A stretch of 64,000 nucleotides of DNA from Ceratobasidium sp. AG-K (GCA_037039685.1 JAWNGF010000010.1:434001-498000); one strand, 5' to 3'; shown: positions 9,891 through 23,205, counted from the first letter of the stretch. Numbers and translations are program-made. Notes: generated from the letters alone by a model not told the origin.

Positions 9891-12641
9891 ATGCGACTTC
9901 TTTGGATTACTCAGGCCCTACGCTCTGCACGGGCTCGGTGGTTACCAAAACACCTATTAATAGAGCTACTTAGGGATGGAGACTATTTTATATACTGTCA
10001 CGGAGGTATCAGAGATGACGCAGAACTGCAGCTTTGTATTGATTTGGTTATTGATCGATATAGTGCCACCTTCATAAGCCAGTATCGCATACCACGCAAG
10101 TCCCAGCTCAATCTCTTGTATCAACTGTTTCCGTCTAATCTTGGCGACAATTGGCCAGAGAACGCTCTGGAGTCATTTAAAATACGTGGCCTAGATGGAG
10201 CAATTATACTAATTATGGCCGCAGTAAACCAAACCCCAATGACCAGTGGAGGCTATCCATATCGGTTGTCTACCTTGGTAGGTTGTCCACCTCGATAGGT
10301 TGCTCATGTGATCGTCACGCACTCTCGGTGCTGCCTCAAGCGTCCGACTTCGTTGCCGACCTCTGTAAGAGACAGCCGTTAAGGATTACGGTTCTTATTC
10401 AGCTTGCCTCTGCGCTCAAGCTGCATTCGCATTATACAGACCTCCAAACCCACGCTCGCCTTGACATCTTGAACAAGGCTCGCGCCTATATACTCGAGGT
10501 ACTGACTTCGACCAATGTTAACACACGTGCCAAAACAGCTGCTCAGAGGGTACACGCCTGGTTACTCATACGCCTCAATGCCTTCAACAACGACCAGCAC
10601 CTGCTAGAGGAGGCCGCGAATACCTATCGAGAAGTGATAACTATCAGTCTCCCAACGTCTCCCGGCCATCTTATGGATGTTTTGAACTTTGGTGAAATTC
10701 TCCTAAAACTTTGGGATGCTGAGGAGCCTACAGGCAGTTCGCTCACAGACGGCATCCGACTTTTGACCAAGAAGTTGCCTTCCAAAGGTCATTGTACGAC
10801 CACAAGCTTCCAATTTCATCATCTCCTATCACAATTCTATCCAATGTACTTCAATGAATTTCTTGTCAACATGGACCTCGAAGAATGTATTAGTCACGCT
10901 CAAGCCGCCCTCACAAATCAAACCAGTCCCTCGAACTATAGATTTGAACTGGCTCTCAAAGTCTGCCAACTTTGCTGTGGCATTCAGATGTACATGCCAG
11001 CACTCTGGCTGATAGAGGCGGCCCTTGATGCCCTCCCACAGCTAGCACCTGCTTCTCTTGGCGTACCCTCACGGCATAAGCAGCTGGCCAAGTACACTCA
11101 AATGCTTTGCCCGCGCGCTGCAGCTATTGCTCTCCAGCTCAAAGACCGTCCTAAATCACTAGAGCTCCTTGAACATTCACGGTGGCATGTATGAGCACAG
11201 ATTCTGCACTTTCGTAGTCCAATTGACTCACTCCGTCTGGTGGCGCCCGCCCTGGCAGATCACCGAGTTCAGTACGCTGAAATTTTAAATATAGGAGCAT
11301 TTCAGCCCACAGTACAGGTCATACCCAAGGCTATGCAAAGAACAATAGAAAGCGAGTATGCGGCCCAAGGCTACCGTCGGTCAGAGGAACAATGGCGCAG
11401 TACGGCGGACGAAGTGCGACTCCTCTGGATTGAGAATTCCATGTGCTCTCCATGGTATGAAAACCTGAGCAATCCTAGTGAATTTGGGACAGTTGCGGTT
11501 GTGAACGTTTGCGAGATGCATTCCGACATGATTGTGATCTGAGCTGGAACAGTCCATGCCGTGCCCCTGCCTCAGGGTATGGTCACTGTTATAAATCGGT
11601 ATGCAACAAAATTACGCAAAATTCTTGTAGGCGCGGGATTACAGGGAAGAGCTGCCGGGGACCCTAGTTCCCAACGTAATATGGTGGTTGAGCCCTTGTC
11701 GACTGGCGTAGAGCAGGTTCTTCAGAATTCTTTGAATTATCTATGGACTATGGTTTGCAAGCCGCTTACCACCTCTCTGAAGTTGCAGGTAGGTGTATGC
11801 TCAGATTTTACAAGCTGGTTATCTTAACCGCTGCAACACCAGGCTACAGATTCTCCAGAAAGGCTAATTTGGTCTCCGACTGGCCGAGCGACCCTGTACC
11901 ACTATTTCATGCTGCAGCCGACTATTTAACAAACCCTGTGCAAAGTTTAAGCCAATATACTATTTCCTCTTACGTACCCACATTCGCCAGTATTCTCAAA
12001 TACGAAAAATCTCACTCAGATCCACCAATGCCGAAGCTAAAGATTCTCGCGATTGCTCAACCACACACACCGCAATAATCATCTCTGCCTGCAACGATCG
12101 ATGAGACTCGAAAATCCGCGAAACTAGTCGGACAGACTCATGCCAAGAATTTGAGTTTTGCCACCTTTCAGACTCGCAGGCCACTACTCAATGTGTGAGT
12201 ACTGAGATCTTGGGAGCAAATATAATTTACGCGGCTTGCCACGGCACGCAGGACGCCGCAAATCCACTTTCTAGCGACTCGCTTTTACATGAAGGGCGAC
12301 TTGACCTACGGTGCATAATAGGAATGAACATACCTCATGGGGCATTGGTGTTCCTGAGTGCTTGTCAGACGGCTACAGGCGAAGCTACCCGGGCGGATGA
12401 ATCAGCGAGCATTGCAGTTAGTCTTTTGTTTGCTGTATTCCAAGGCGTGATTGGAACTCTTTGGAGCATATCGGACCGAGATATCCCTGAGGTCACAGAA
12501 AAGTTTTAAAAGATTTTGTTTGCCGAGAAAGGCTTTGATTCGAGTAAGGCGGCAAGTGCATTGCATCACGAAGTGCAAAAGATGAGAACAAAAGGCCTGT
12601 CTATTAAGCGTTGGGCACCTTTTATATTTATGGGTGTGTAG
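9891..12641 (+). pseudogene. TPR-CHAT protein gene, decayed
   Basis: Pieces in shifting frames resemble the fungal TPR-CHAT family. The N-terminal half (to about 11190) is alpha-helical, with a degenerate repeat near 10190-10270 and long helical ORF 10283-11194. The C-terminal CHAT domain (caspase HetF associated with TPRs, a caspase/separase-like cysteine protease fold) is at about 11390-12641. It keeps the catalytic pair: His in IIYAACHG (about 12240) and Cys in VFLSACQT (about 12360). Frame changes or stops near 10290, 11192, 11540, 11820, 12076 and 12507 exceed what introns explain. The copia LTR ends just before the first recognisable piece, so the 5' end is probably lost. The role of fungal TPR-CHAT proteins is not established. 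Confidence 0.72.
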
Positions 12642-13226
12642 TTTACAGATTTAGGCGTATGAGAGCCCATTGATCCCAGCGTATTTATCACACTTTGTCT
12701 TGGGATCAATCATTACGAGCATCAGAGCCTTATGAATAGATGTGGAGACGGATCATAGAGCGAGGGCGATTTGTTGCTCGTTCATTATCGTGAGGTCAAC
12801 CCATCACTAGGCAGCATCGTGTTATGGTAGTTCTCTCTCTAGCAATTGCAAAGTATCCTGTGGTTTAAATATTAACTACACTATCTGTGTGGGAACGTCT
12901 TCCTGTACTTGTTGTGCTTATGGGTTAGACAATACATATGTGCGCATATATCGCTGAATCAAATATATTAGGTTGCATATTGACGAATTTGGAGTCAGTT
13001 CTCTTGGGCCAGTCTCCTAAGTGTCTTTGAACAACGCTAGTAGTAAGTACTTTCGATGCTGGTGAGGTTGCGATCCATCACGTGGTCAGGTGAGGTAATC
13101 AAGCACCTCATCACGTCAGCCTACGATCCCACACTCAACCGCCACCATATTGTGCGCAGTGCTAGCAGCTCGGTAAGCGTTTGCCTCCTGATCTTGCAAG
13201 AGAAACTAACAGCAGCGCAAGCCAAT
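12642..13226. other. intergenic, no recognised gene
   Basis: Stop-rich AT-leaning sequence between the CHAT pseudogene and the DUF2015 gene. The last part should hold the DUF2015 promoter. An in-frame ATG at 13056 could extend that protein, but the family usually begins at the short hydrophobic segment, so I did not use it. Confidence 0.5.
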
Positions 13227-13754
13227 ATGTATTATCTCCTCTCCTTCGTTTCATTCTTCACTCTTCTTCTCGTGGGTGAGTGGACGTCTAGGCCATCACT
13301 ACCATCAGCGCTAACAACCTGCAATAGTGGCATATTACCACCGACGTAGCATTGCTCCTCGCCTTCCACTCCGAATGCAACACTATATGCCCTTATCCTC
13401 ATTTGAGGACCAACGCGACGCTGGTCTGACCTCGGCTCACTTCGACATCGAGAGCATGAACATCCTTGCTAGCGATTCTAGGCAAGGGTTGGACGAGGCT
13501 GGCGCGGCCGAAGTGCGAAGGATCATGCAGGAGGAACGAGTCGGGTGAGTAAGACGTATCCGGGCGCCGAACGTGGATTGCTGACGTTGCTGCGCAGCTT
13601 TGATGAGGCTCGGTTGATCAGGCATAAGCGCTACCTGGCAGCTAACGGCATCGACCCTAACACCGGTTAGTGACTCAAGCCACCTCAGGTTTCCTAGTCA
13701 CTTATTGTGTATGTAGGAATGCCTCTTGATTCGAAGGCGGTTACTCGTCTTTAG
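13227..13754 (+). CDS. DUF2015 family small protein (4 exons)
   Basis: Exons 13227-13275, 13328-13544, 13598-13665 and 13717-13754 join in frame to 123 residues; each intron is 51-53 bp with GT...AG. The N-terminus is a single hydrophobic anchor (MYYLLSFVSFFTLLLV), followed by basic residues, then a conserved block with DQRDAGLTSAHFDIES-like sequence and RRIMQEERVGFDEARLIRH, ending in MPLDSKAVTRL. This matches my memory of the fungal DUF2015 family, whose biochemical role is unknown. The topology suggests a membrane-anchored protein with a small cytosolic helical domain. It appears intact. A longer start at 13056 is possible. Confidence 0.78.
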
Positions 13755-14363
13755 TCGTGCACTCCTTCCTTTATCCCTTTATCCCATCTCCAATCGTTGC
13801 TTATTCCCTATTTGCTTTCATCATCGTACTTGCACTCTCACTTGTTGTAATATCTCGGACCTCCCATTGTTACCCTTTTGATCTGACCCTAAACCGAATT
13901 CTCTGGAGATGTTCATTATCCACCTTTACCCAGAAATTTCAGCTGATTACCAGCCCTGAACCACTTTTCCTGAACCGATAGTCTCCAAGATCTCATCTGG
14001 AGCCTAGACTAGTGGGTTCCGTAACTTCCATTGCTATCATATTTGTCTATGTGATTTGCAACACGCCAGCCTAAACGTCACTCGTTAAACTCGAGCTCTG
14101 ATTAGCTAACCCTCCACCAGCTATTTAAGACATTAATGGTTAGTGGTCGCTCTGGCATCTTCGCCCCGATTAAGTACGAATCCTTGACTATCATCCCATT
14201 AATCGGACACTATGTCGGCAACAAACAGCATATTATCAAAACTGCCTAGTGTCCAAATTAATCGTCATTATAGAAACACACCACCATTTGCCACCATTCC
14301 ACCCAGCAAGACTTCCGCTTGGAGCGCTCCAATCACCCTCTCCAACAACGACATTCCTCATCC
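13755..14363. other. intergenic between convergent genes
   Basis: Holds the 3' ends of the DUF2015 gene (plus) and MVP1 gene (minus). No further coding sequence recognised. Confidence 0.5.
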
Positions 14364-17055
14364 TCATTCGTAAGGCATTATATCGACCTCATCTGCGAGG
14401 GTACTCCATGCTGCATGCACCCGCCCCGCATACTCGCTCTCCTCTCGCGCAAATGCCTGCACCGCCAGTGCCAGTAGCGCATTTTCCCGGTTGTGCAGAA
14501 CTACTCGGAGTTCATTCCACATGCTAGAAGGATAAGTTGAGTAGGGGTGAAGGTTGGGATAACGGGGTTCGTTTTGTCAAATAGTTCGTTGGTTAGCGCT
14601 AGGCGACCTTAGTAATTCCTTGGTGCCAGACTCACCAATACTGAATAAACACCCTTCGGCTCAGTAGAACGTGAATCTGATGTTGGTCTTTTTCAATGGA
14701 GCCTCGGAGTTTTTCCGCCTCGACTTCTGCTTTGGCTCTCGCCGTCGCTAAGATGAGAAACAGTTTGGTGAGTCGGCCAGATAAACCGGGCCGAGGTTAC
14801 TGCACTCACGTTGAAGTCCCTCAAGGGTACCCATAATTGCCAAATGCTTGGCCCCTGCAGTTTCGACCCGTTTCTTGAGTTTGTCAAACAGCATCTCCCC
14901 CAAGCCTATCCTGTCGTACAAATAGCGCTTGGAAAGCAAGGTACAGGTCTCTTTGGCTCTATCCGGCCGGTTTCAATGTCCATAACTCATACAAATAGCG
15001 GGAACGAACCTTGACTGCCTCCATCGTGCTGGTATTCAACACTCTTGCCTAACCCCGCTCCATCAACTTGGACGTCAGCAGGGGAGGACAAATAACTCAC
15101 CCGGCCATCAACTTCTTCACCGACACCACCTATCCTGTTTGCCAGCCGGTTCACACCTGTTCGCACACCTGCACAAAGGTCGCAGTCTTCTGATTCACCG
15201 CGCAGCGAGCAAGATGTGTTGTGTTCGGTAAGCGAGTTAAGGGTCATTGTAAGTCGTGTTAGGTCGGCCTTAGCAAGGAGTCGCAGTTATGAGAGGGACG
15301 GGTCGGTGTTGGTAAATTACCGAGAGTACCCACAAGTGTCAGATAAGATTTTACGATATTCAATATATCCACGTACCGCTGCGCCTTCTCTTCGTTTAAC
15401 CAGCCTCTCCACTACGACCGACACTCGAGTCCAGTGATCAATCAACCCAGGAAGCTTCTTTCGTACCGCCCTGTTGCCCGGTTCAGGATAAACCAGTCCA
15501 CCATGTAATATACGAGACTCACAGAAGCTTTTCCTCGCAGTCACTTGGAACGCTCATCTCCTCGACCCGTTCGACCCGTTTGGAGAAGCTTTCTTCTTCA
15601 AGAGTTATACTATTCTATCGAATGCGCGGTTGGAATTAGCCAGTGAGACCAATGCTAGAAACGAGGGCGCACCTGTTTTCTCCATACGTCCAAATGAGGC
15701 TCGGTTAAAAATACAGAGAGCAGTCCATCCTGGGAGAGCACCGGGTGATTAAGTACAAAGTTCAGGAATCGGATTAGTCCTCTCCTGTCGTTGCTTTCAG
15801 CGTGATGTACGATTAACTAACGACGTCGACGTTCACCTTCGTGTTTCAAGAAATTGGTCATCGGCTGTGGTGGCGTATGATATAAGTGTTCGGTCGACAG
15901 TGTTTAGTGTTAAAATACCCACCACCTATTCGTTTGGGCGGAAGACCCGGGATGACTCTAAATGGATACCTCCGAATGAGGCAGTCCCAGAGCCAAGCAA
16001 ACTCGGAGTATCGTCTCTGCACCTCAGGGCCACGCTGTAGCAAATAATGTGAGACCTCGATCGCAGTTTAAAGCATTGGAAACCTACACCGGTTTGCAGT
16101 GCGTAGAGTGTATACCGGTTCAACAAGAACCCCTGCTTCTCGGGTATAATGGCAATAGAAACAGACTCTTGTCTTCGCCACCATCCAGTCGGAAGTCCTG
16201 TCGAAAGAAGAGACGCACCCGCACCGGGAGGGGGATTACCGGGCGGGGCATTGAAAGTGGACGTAAACAGGTCCGAGTCGGTCTGACGACGAGTAGCTGC
16301 ACCAGTACTCCATGGGTCATCTTCTCGGTAGGATGGCCGGGGTGGTGGTGGAGCGTCAAAGGAAGGAAGGGGGGGCGGAGGAGTGGGGGAGTAGCCGAGT
16401 GTCGAGGTGCTCGTCGCGAGCCGGGCAAGGTCTATTGAAGGTGAAGGAAGAGCGTTTTGCTGCGCTGCTTGAGATACTTGTTCGATAGTTGCATCTATAG
16501 TTGTCGATGTCTGAGAAATTGAAAGGTTATGTAAAACAGGACAAGTACGGACCATTTCCTGATTGGGCGAGTCCAGCCAGCGCAAGCGCGACAAAGAATT
16601 CGAGGCGGGAGACACGAGGGCGTGTGCTCACAAGATTGACAATCTAGTAGACGATCAGTCGAGATATTCTGGATAAAATCATGTACTCACACGCTCAATA
16701 GTAGCGGCGGGCAAACTAGTCGTTGCGAGCACACGATGGAGCGCGTTGACCGAAGTGTCCCCCGAGGCCGTTGGGTCCACCGCTGCATAGGCACCAAGGT
16801 AAATTTCTGGAATTGTAGCGTCACCTAGAATGTGGGGTCAGTTGTTGTGGCTCGTGCGGTGGCTCGTGACGTACCCAAGACCGAATTGAGCGGCGGGGGA
16901 ATGCCGACGTGCGATTGAGGTGGGGAAGGCGTGGCTGACCAGGGATCAAGTCCGTCAAATGTGGAGGCGCCTAGCGGACCTTCGACAAAGCTTCCCTGCA
17001 TACCGAAACCATTGGAGTTTCCGGCATAGAGTTGTCCCCTCGATGCGTTGAACAT
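14364..17055 (-). CDS. MVP1: sorting nexin, MVP1/SNX8 type (EH-like, PX and BAR regions)
   Basis: About ten exons on minus. Exon 1 begins [16 protein letters not shown] at 17055. The next exons give an EH-like region ([37 protein letters not shown]), then a Pro-rich linker. The PX domain is at about 16160-15910, with [29 protein letters not shown] and [16 protein letters not shown], which contain the phosphoinositide-binding Arg-Tyr and Pro-Pro segments. Downstream exons give [35 protein letters not shown] and the BAR-like helices, ending in [16 protein letters not shown] and DEVDIMPYE before the stop at 14364. All joins checked by eye stay in frame. MVP1/SNX8 proteins sort cargo on endosomes and shape membrane tubules with retromer-related machinery (family knowledge). 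Exon borders are approximate. Confidence 0.83.
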
Positions 17056-17268
17056 CGTCTGATGACGCAGAGAGCTGGTGGCGGTGCTGTCACGTGCACG
17101 GGGCGCTTGCTGGCATCATTTGCGCCACCCTGACGATCAGCCACCAAGTGTCGATTCCACGCCAGGGCTTCCTAGGACAATCTGTAGATCCTGTCAAGTG
17201 GTCGTGTCATCTCGCACTAGAGTATAGCTGTGCCAAATCTAGCCCCTGCCACTCGAGCCCAGCCAACA

Positions 17269-19838
17269 ATGAGCGCAGAAACCGACAACGGCTCGGGCCG
17301 TGGCGCGGCATTGTCAAGTAGGAAAGACGAATATGTCTATCCTCGATTTGGTTTTGATACTCTGCGCTATGTCCTTGGACCTATGCCTGTGCAAGATTTC
17401 ATGGATATACACCTCCCGCTGCCTTCCAACATATCCGGAAGCGTGTCCCCTTGCCCGTTCCAAGAATTCGAAAATATCCGGTCAGAGGCCCTTGAGGAAG
17501 AAGACTTATAGTCCTCGTTGGTTAGTAGATAATGGGCGCTCCGCTATGATGATCTACCTATCCTCTAATTTAGATTAGTGCACTCAATTCGATCCCGTCG
17601 AAATTCACATTCGCGAAGGCTCACCAGGCCCCAGGGAGCCACTCGGCACCGGAACCCACAAAAGCCAATGTGAACCTATACCTAAGGGGCTCCCTACAAT
17701 CGCATGCCCGACCAGCGACTACAGTTAGCAACTCTCCTGCAATGGAGCTCTTTCTCCAGGTCGAGCCGAGCACAGACCACGACTGTTTCCGCGACGACGG
17801 TGACGAGTTTATTGCATTCGATTATCGCAAACCCTCCACAAATTCTCGAAATCCGACAAGGACAAAGTCCGAACTCTAGGTCGACATGCTTATTATGCGG
17901 CTGAAATTTTTGCCAAGCAGCATCGCCAATGCGTGCATTCCCCGATGATGTTTGGAACCATGATGCGGTTTGCCCGGTGGGATCGAAGCGGTGCCACCGT
18001 ATCTGAAGTATTCGAGTGTCGCGGAAATCCAGAACCCCTGTGCCAATTTATGTGGAGACTACAGCACGCTAGCCTGGAGGATCGCGGATACGACACCACG
18101 GCTGGGGAACACTGCAATGAGGATGACTTAGTCGACTATCGGGCCGCACTTGAACAACGACTACGCTTCGAGTTGGGCCCTGAACCCCGGTCTTTGGAGT
18201 CTCAAGAGCAGTTCGAGGAGCGCGTCCAAGCTGAGGTTAACAAGCATATTGATGCGCAGCACGTATCCACCGTTTCAATGAAGAAGGGTGACCGTCAAGT
18301 TCAGTACCTCATTTCGAAACCCAACAATCTACCCATTTCAGTCACCGGTCGTTCTACTCGAGGGTATTGGTCATTCCAACTACAAGACAGGGAGCTCTGC
18401 TTCCTGAAAGATACGTGGATGAAGGATGTGGGAGCTGAGCGTGAAGGTTCGATCTGCCAGGAGCTGTACCAGGCTGAAGTCCCGAACGTGTCCGAGGTAG
18501 AATGCTACAGCGACGTCCTCCAGCCCTCTTCAACAAGTTCTTTCTTAGCTTGTTTGGTCCCGGCGTTTAATTGGAGTCTGGTTTGCTAGGTACTCAGCGC
18601 ACGATTACTCAGGATTTCGTAGCTGCGCCGTGGATCAAGCGGACCTTGTCGAAGGATTATCTTCAATCGGCGATAGTGCCCCACGTACATCATCGCCTAG
18701 TCTTAAAAACGGTTGGACTTGGCTTGGGAGAGCACCAAAACATGAAAGAACTACTGGGTTTTGGTCGTGACATGTTCGACAGTGAGTCGACCCTTCGTTA
18801 CTAGGAGTCCTAACCCCAGGTCATTCCAGCTGTGCTAGCTTCATACGAAAAATGTGGAGACTGCATTGTGACATCAGCGCAGGCAATGTCATACTCGTTC
18901 GTGACTCAAAAACTCACAAGCGAAAAGCAATTATCATCGACTGGGAGTTCTCTATCAACCAAAACAAACCTAAGAGCAACAACCCTTATACACTCTCGGT
19001 GCGTCCATACCAATGCTTCATTCGACAATACCAGGCCACTAACCGCTGTTGGTCTTAGGGCACTTGGCAATTTATATCGTGGCGACTGTTAAGTGGCCAT
19101 GACAAAGCGCCGCATCGACTGGACAACGACCTGGAGTCAATCTTCTGGGTAATATACTGGCACCTTCTGGTCTACTATTCTTACCCGAGCCTGTCGACCG
19201 AGGGGTTCGCAAGGATCTCACAGGAGGTGTTTGACTCATGCACCCAGACGGCCACGCATGCGACTGGCGGAGGGACAAAGTGGAACTACATCTCTGAACG
19301 CGAAAAGCTCCTAGAGGGGCTCACCACCTACCCTGATCTTCAGCGGTGGCTATTAGACTATACAGACTATCTATTTGATTGCTTTACAGCCAGGAGAAAC
19401 CCCCACAGATCCGCAAAAGTACCCGCTCCCGGGACTCTCCGCAAGGAAACACTCAATCTGGTCGACAAGCATCCCTTCAGCGCTACCCCAAAGACACCGG
19501 ACTGGAAGGGACTACGTGCATGCCGTGTAATTGGACAAACCCTGTCCTTTCCTGCAACTCTCAGCGCAAGCCCAATCGAGCGCTTGGCAAGTGGGCAAAC
19601 TCCATCTCATGGAACTACGCCTGCGCCATTCGAGACCGAGAAGGTCCCCAAACAACCCTACAATCAAGAGATCACGGTACCAGAGGGCGGAAGGGATATT
19701 GGAGTTACTCTACCAACGAATGATGTGGTGGGTTCTCGGGATGACTGGAGCAGCGAGCCGGATGAAGGCATGGGAAGAGACAAACATGGCAGAGACGCAA
19801 AGCGGGCAAGGGTGGGTTCGAGAAGTCCTGAAATTTGA
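17269..19838 (+). pseudogene. FunK1-type fungal protein kinase, copy 1, frameshifted
   Basis: The N-terminal part (from MSAETDNGSG at 17269) has RYVLGPMPVQDFMD, then DHDCFRDDGDEFIAFD, MFGTMMRFARWDRSG and FMWRLQHASLEDRGYDTT, all typical of the FunK1 family. The kinase core follows: YWSFQLQDRELCFLKDTW, an intron at about 18780-18828, then the catalytic loop DISAGN and IIDWEFS, the DFG-equivalent segment. By comparison with copy 2, one A is missing near 18857 just before the loop, so HRDIS is out of frame and its Arg codon is TGT. The C-terminal part (19227-19838) is a long ORF ending with a basic KRARVGSRSP tail. Introns are hard to separate from other frame changes upstream, so the exon model is uncertain. 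Confidence 0.72.
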
Positions 19839-21204
19839 AGGTTATCATGTTGCCTGGTGCGGCTACCTAGTTATGAATATAAGATTTTACTATGCGAAAC
19901 CTGGAAGTACGCTGATCTAGCCCAAAGGTTCGGTGGTATCGTCACAAGAAGCCCGAGCAAGTCATTATATGCACAGTTGGGTTGAGCGGACCGTGGCTCG
20001 TTTAACAGACCTAGCTTGAATAAACCAAGCGCTCTGTACACCGTGCACACACATATATCCAACAGATTCGATTACAGAGCTTTAAAAGGTAGAGCAGCAC
20101 GATGAGTTCGCTGTCACGGCCACAAGGCAGGTTCAACCTACTAACAAAGGTTTTGTTTCAGCTGTTATAAAGTCGTTCCCAATCCAGGCTCTACGACCGC
20201 TAGCTTGAAAGCACAGCTAAACCAGGTGCTTCACTGACTGCCGCTACTTCTGGGGCTCCCAGGTCGGGACTTCTGTGCGCCTCTCCCGCGTGCATTTTGC
20301 AAAGGGTCACTGTGGGCCCCCAAACTCCGTATTTCACGGAGATCTGAGGTCCACAGCGGGTGGAGCTTGGAGTGGCTGTGAAAATAGCATCAGGAAATTG
20401 TGTCCAGCAAGAAATGCTATTACAATGTAGTACCGAGTCTTTATTTAGCTCGTTTCCATCTTCCTGAATTTCTCCGATCATTAGTGATTGATCCACGTTC
20501 AACGTGTTTGTATGCGTCAAATCCCCTGGTTCTTGAGGGATACAGTACACAACAAATTCTTACAAACAAATCCACACCGTAGGAGCAATTGACCCAGGAC
20601 TCGAGAAAAACGCACACATAAATTGTATAGTAAATACTATAAGATAGAGGAAGACCATAGCTACAAAAATAACACACAAAAATGACTGTCCCCCCAGAAA
20701 TGATTGCGTTAAAATTAAACGGTTCTGGAGATATGCCTGTACACTTTGGTAACAAGCAACCGAGCCCGTACTCATTTCGTTAGTGTTTCCCGGCCAAGGA
20801 GGTGTAGCACCTGATAACAGACTATTATAATGCAGTCATTGATTAAATACTGTAGGCCAACTTACCAGGCTGTTGCAAGAACCCGGGTTTTTAAATAAAT
20901 GCAAAAAAGCGCCTGGGGGGGGGGGGGTTGAGTCTCAGCTAATATTATACGCATATTGTGAGGTCCCAGATTCACTTGAATATTATCATTAAGTAAAGAA
21001 TCACAGTATAATATGCTTGGAGCAGGTTTCGGAGTCTTTGAAGCTCAATTTGTAGGTGAAACTGGCTTGGCTTGTTTATACATGGGGCCCCTGAGACCAC
21101 GCAACATCATTTTGTGATGCACAAGTGCTCTCCCTTGGCTCATAATTGCCTGTATATATGCGCAGACAATATGAGCATGCATGCGACTGAAATTGTGGCG
21201 CCCC
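19839..21204. other. region between the two FunK1 copies, no recognised gene
   Basis: No coding sequence recognised on either strand. Contains a 13-base G run at 20915-20927. Copy 2 homology starts abruptly at about 21205. Confidence 0.5.
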
Positions 21205-22627
21205 AAGGCTGGCATTCCAGCTCCAATGCAAGGGAGTATGCTTTGTGAAGGATACAAGGAGGGATGTGGGAGCCGAGCCCGAAGGTTCGATCTGCCGGGA
21301 GCTGTATCAGGCTCGAGTCCCAAGTGTGCCGGGGATTGATTGCTACGGTGGCGTCCAGCGGACCTCTTCAACAGGTCCGTTATTATTGCATCGTTTCCGA
21401 CGTATTGTTAAATTCGGATATGTTAGACATCCAGCGCACCATCACCCAGGATTTTATATCTACGCCCTGGCTCAGACAGACCCTCTCGAAGGAGTATATC
21501 CGGTCAACAATAGTCCCGCGCATTCATCATCGTGTGGTCTCGAAAACGGTCGGTCTCGGTTTGGGCGAGCACAAAGACCTCAAAGAGCTTCTCGGCTTTG
21601 CTCGAGATATGTTTGAGAGTAAGCCAAGTCTCTGGCTACCACTGGTTCTAACTTAACGCCTGTACAGCTGTGCTTGTTGCATACGAAAAACGTGGAAGAC
21701 TGCACCGTGACATCAGCGTCGGTAACGTCATACTCGTTCGTGATCCAAAAATCAACAAACGGAAAGCACTCATCATCGACTGGGAGTTCTCTGTCAGTTT
21801 GAGCAAACAGAAGGGTAGTAACCCTCATACACTGTCGGTGCGTTTAGCCGTCCTTATGTGCAACACAAGGCTTGTTATCAAGGATTGGTCTTAAGGCACA
21901 TGGCAATTCATATCGCACCACCTATGGATGGGCTTGGATACCACACCGCATCGATTGGACGACGACCTGGAATCAATCCTTTGGGCGATATACTGACACC
22001 TTCTGGTCTGCTATTTGTACCCGAATCTGTCAACTGAAGACCTCGCTGCTACTCTACAGGAAGTGTTTGACTCATCCGCGCGAAACGCGTGGCTGGCGGA
22101 AAGCCGAAAGTGGCTTACATATTCTTGAGGGGGCATTTTTCCAAGGGACTCGAAGCCCACCCCGATGTCCACCCTTGGCTATTAGGGTACGCGAAGTATC
22201 TGTTTGATTGCCATATGGCCACACACGAGCCGGAATACAAAAAGAAACTGTCAGCCCCCCCCCCCCCCCCCCCCGACCCTGAAGGAAACCCTCGAGATGG
22301 TCGATAAACACCACTTTGACGCGACTCCAAGGGCATCAGACTGGAAAAAACTACATGCATATCGTGCGCTTGGACTAACTACATTATTTCCGGCAACTCT
22401 CACTGCTAACTCGGCTCAGAGTTTGGCGATCGGTGACTCTCCGTCTCATGGAATGTGCCTGCGCCTTTCGAAGCAAATCGCGAGGATGGACGGACTCGAG
22501 ACCAGAATCAAATCACAGGAAGGGGCCGAAGGATATTAGAGAATTAGGCGAACAGGGGGTCGAGAGTCGTGGACCTGGTCGGGATTCAAAGCGACCCAGG
22601 ATGCGTTCGGGAAGCCTATCCGTTTGA
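21205..22627 (+). pseudogene. FunK1-type kinase, copy 2, 5' truncated
   Basis: Homology to copy 1 begins inside the segment that reads YWSFQLQ in copy 1, so the N-terminal half is absent. The rest follows copy 1: DVGAEPEGSICRELYQA, TITQDFISTPW, GLGLGEHKDLKELLGFARD, then an intron and an intact catalytic loop RLHRDISVGN with IIDWEFSVS. Downstream frames break (about 22040-22200), and a run of 20 C (22255-22274) sits in the C-terminal region where copy 1 has ordinary sequence. The end KRPRMRSGSLSV corresponds to the basic tail of copy 1. Probably a tandem duplicate that lost its 5' end; neither copy could make a complete kinase as read. Confidence 0.7.
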
Positions 22628-23205
22628 AAGTTGCGGCTAATCCGCTCTTTCCGTCCCAACCAGCTCTTGGTATTTTTGTAAATTAATTTGCTACCTAATT
22701 GCTAACTTGAAAATGGTTGTAATCAAGGTTAGACCGCCGAGAGAAATAAGCCCTTGTGTGTGTAGCTTTAGTATTTTAGGTACGGCCATTACTCCGAAAC
22801 TGATCCCCCGAGGTATTAGTTGCAAATTCGTCTCTCGCTTTCTGCTCCTGGGCGAACAGCAAAGGGAGTGGATGACTCTCGATACGACATCGCCCTCATA
22901 GGATCTCGTTTGGCGTATCTGGCTCATCTCGAGCCCAGAAGGTAATCGAGTCATCGCATCGATCAGTAGCATGTATGCGTGCCATGTGCTCCGTGCTTCC
23001 TTTTGCATGACTCGATCTCCCCGGGGTATAAAGGGGGGGATTTCTGAGCACTGTAGCATTCGCTCTCAATGCGATCCGTTTGATAGCTCGTTAGTGTAGT
23101 GGTATAGAAATACATTCCAACGAATTAAAGCTCATTTATTGGGCGCTAGATTATGGCACAAACGTGGACACATCACGTGATTACATAGCCCTTCTCTACT
23201 CCACG
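22628..23205. other. intergenic, no recognised gene
   Basis: A minus ORF of 122 codons (22691-23059) resembles nothing I recognise. TTAGTGTAGTGG at 23091-23102 looks like a tRNA A box but no B box or cloverleaf follows. Confidence 0.45.

Noticed and set aside
13056..13226. N-terminal extension of the DUF2015 protein
   Set aside because: In frame but lacks the features of the family, which begins with the hydrophobic anchor at 13227.
23091..23102. tRNA A-box-like word TTAGTGTAGTGG
   Set aside because: No B box and no anticodon or acceptor stem follow; a tRNA or SINE call is not supported.
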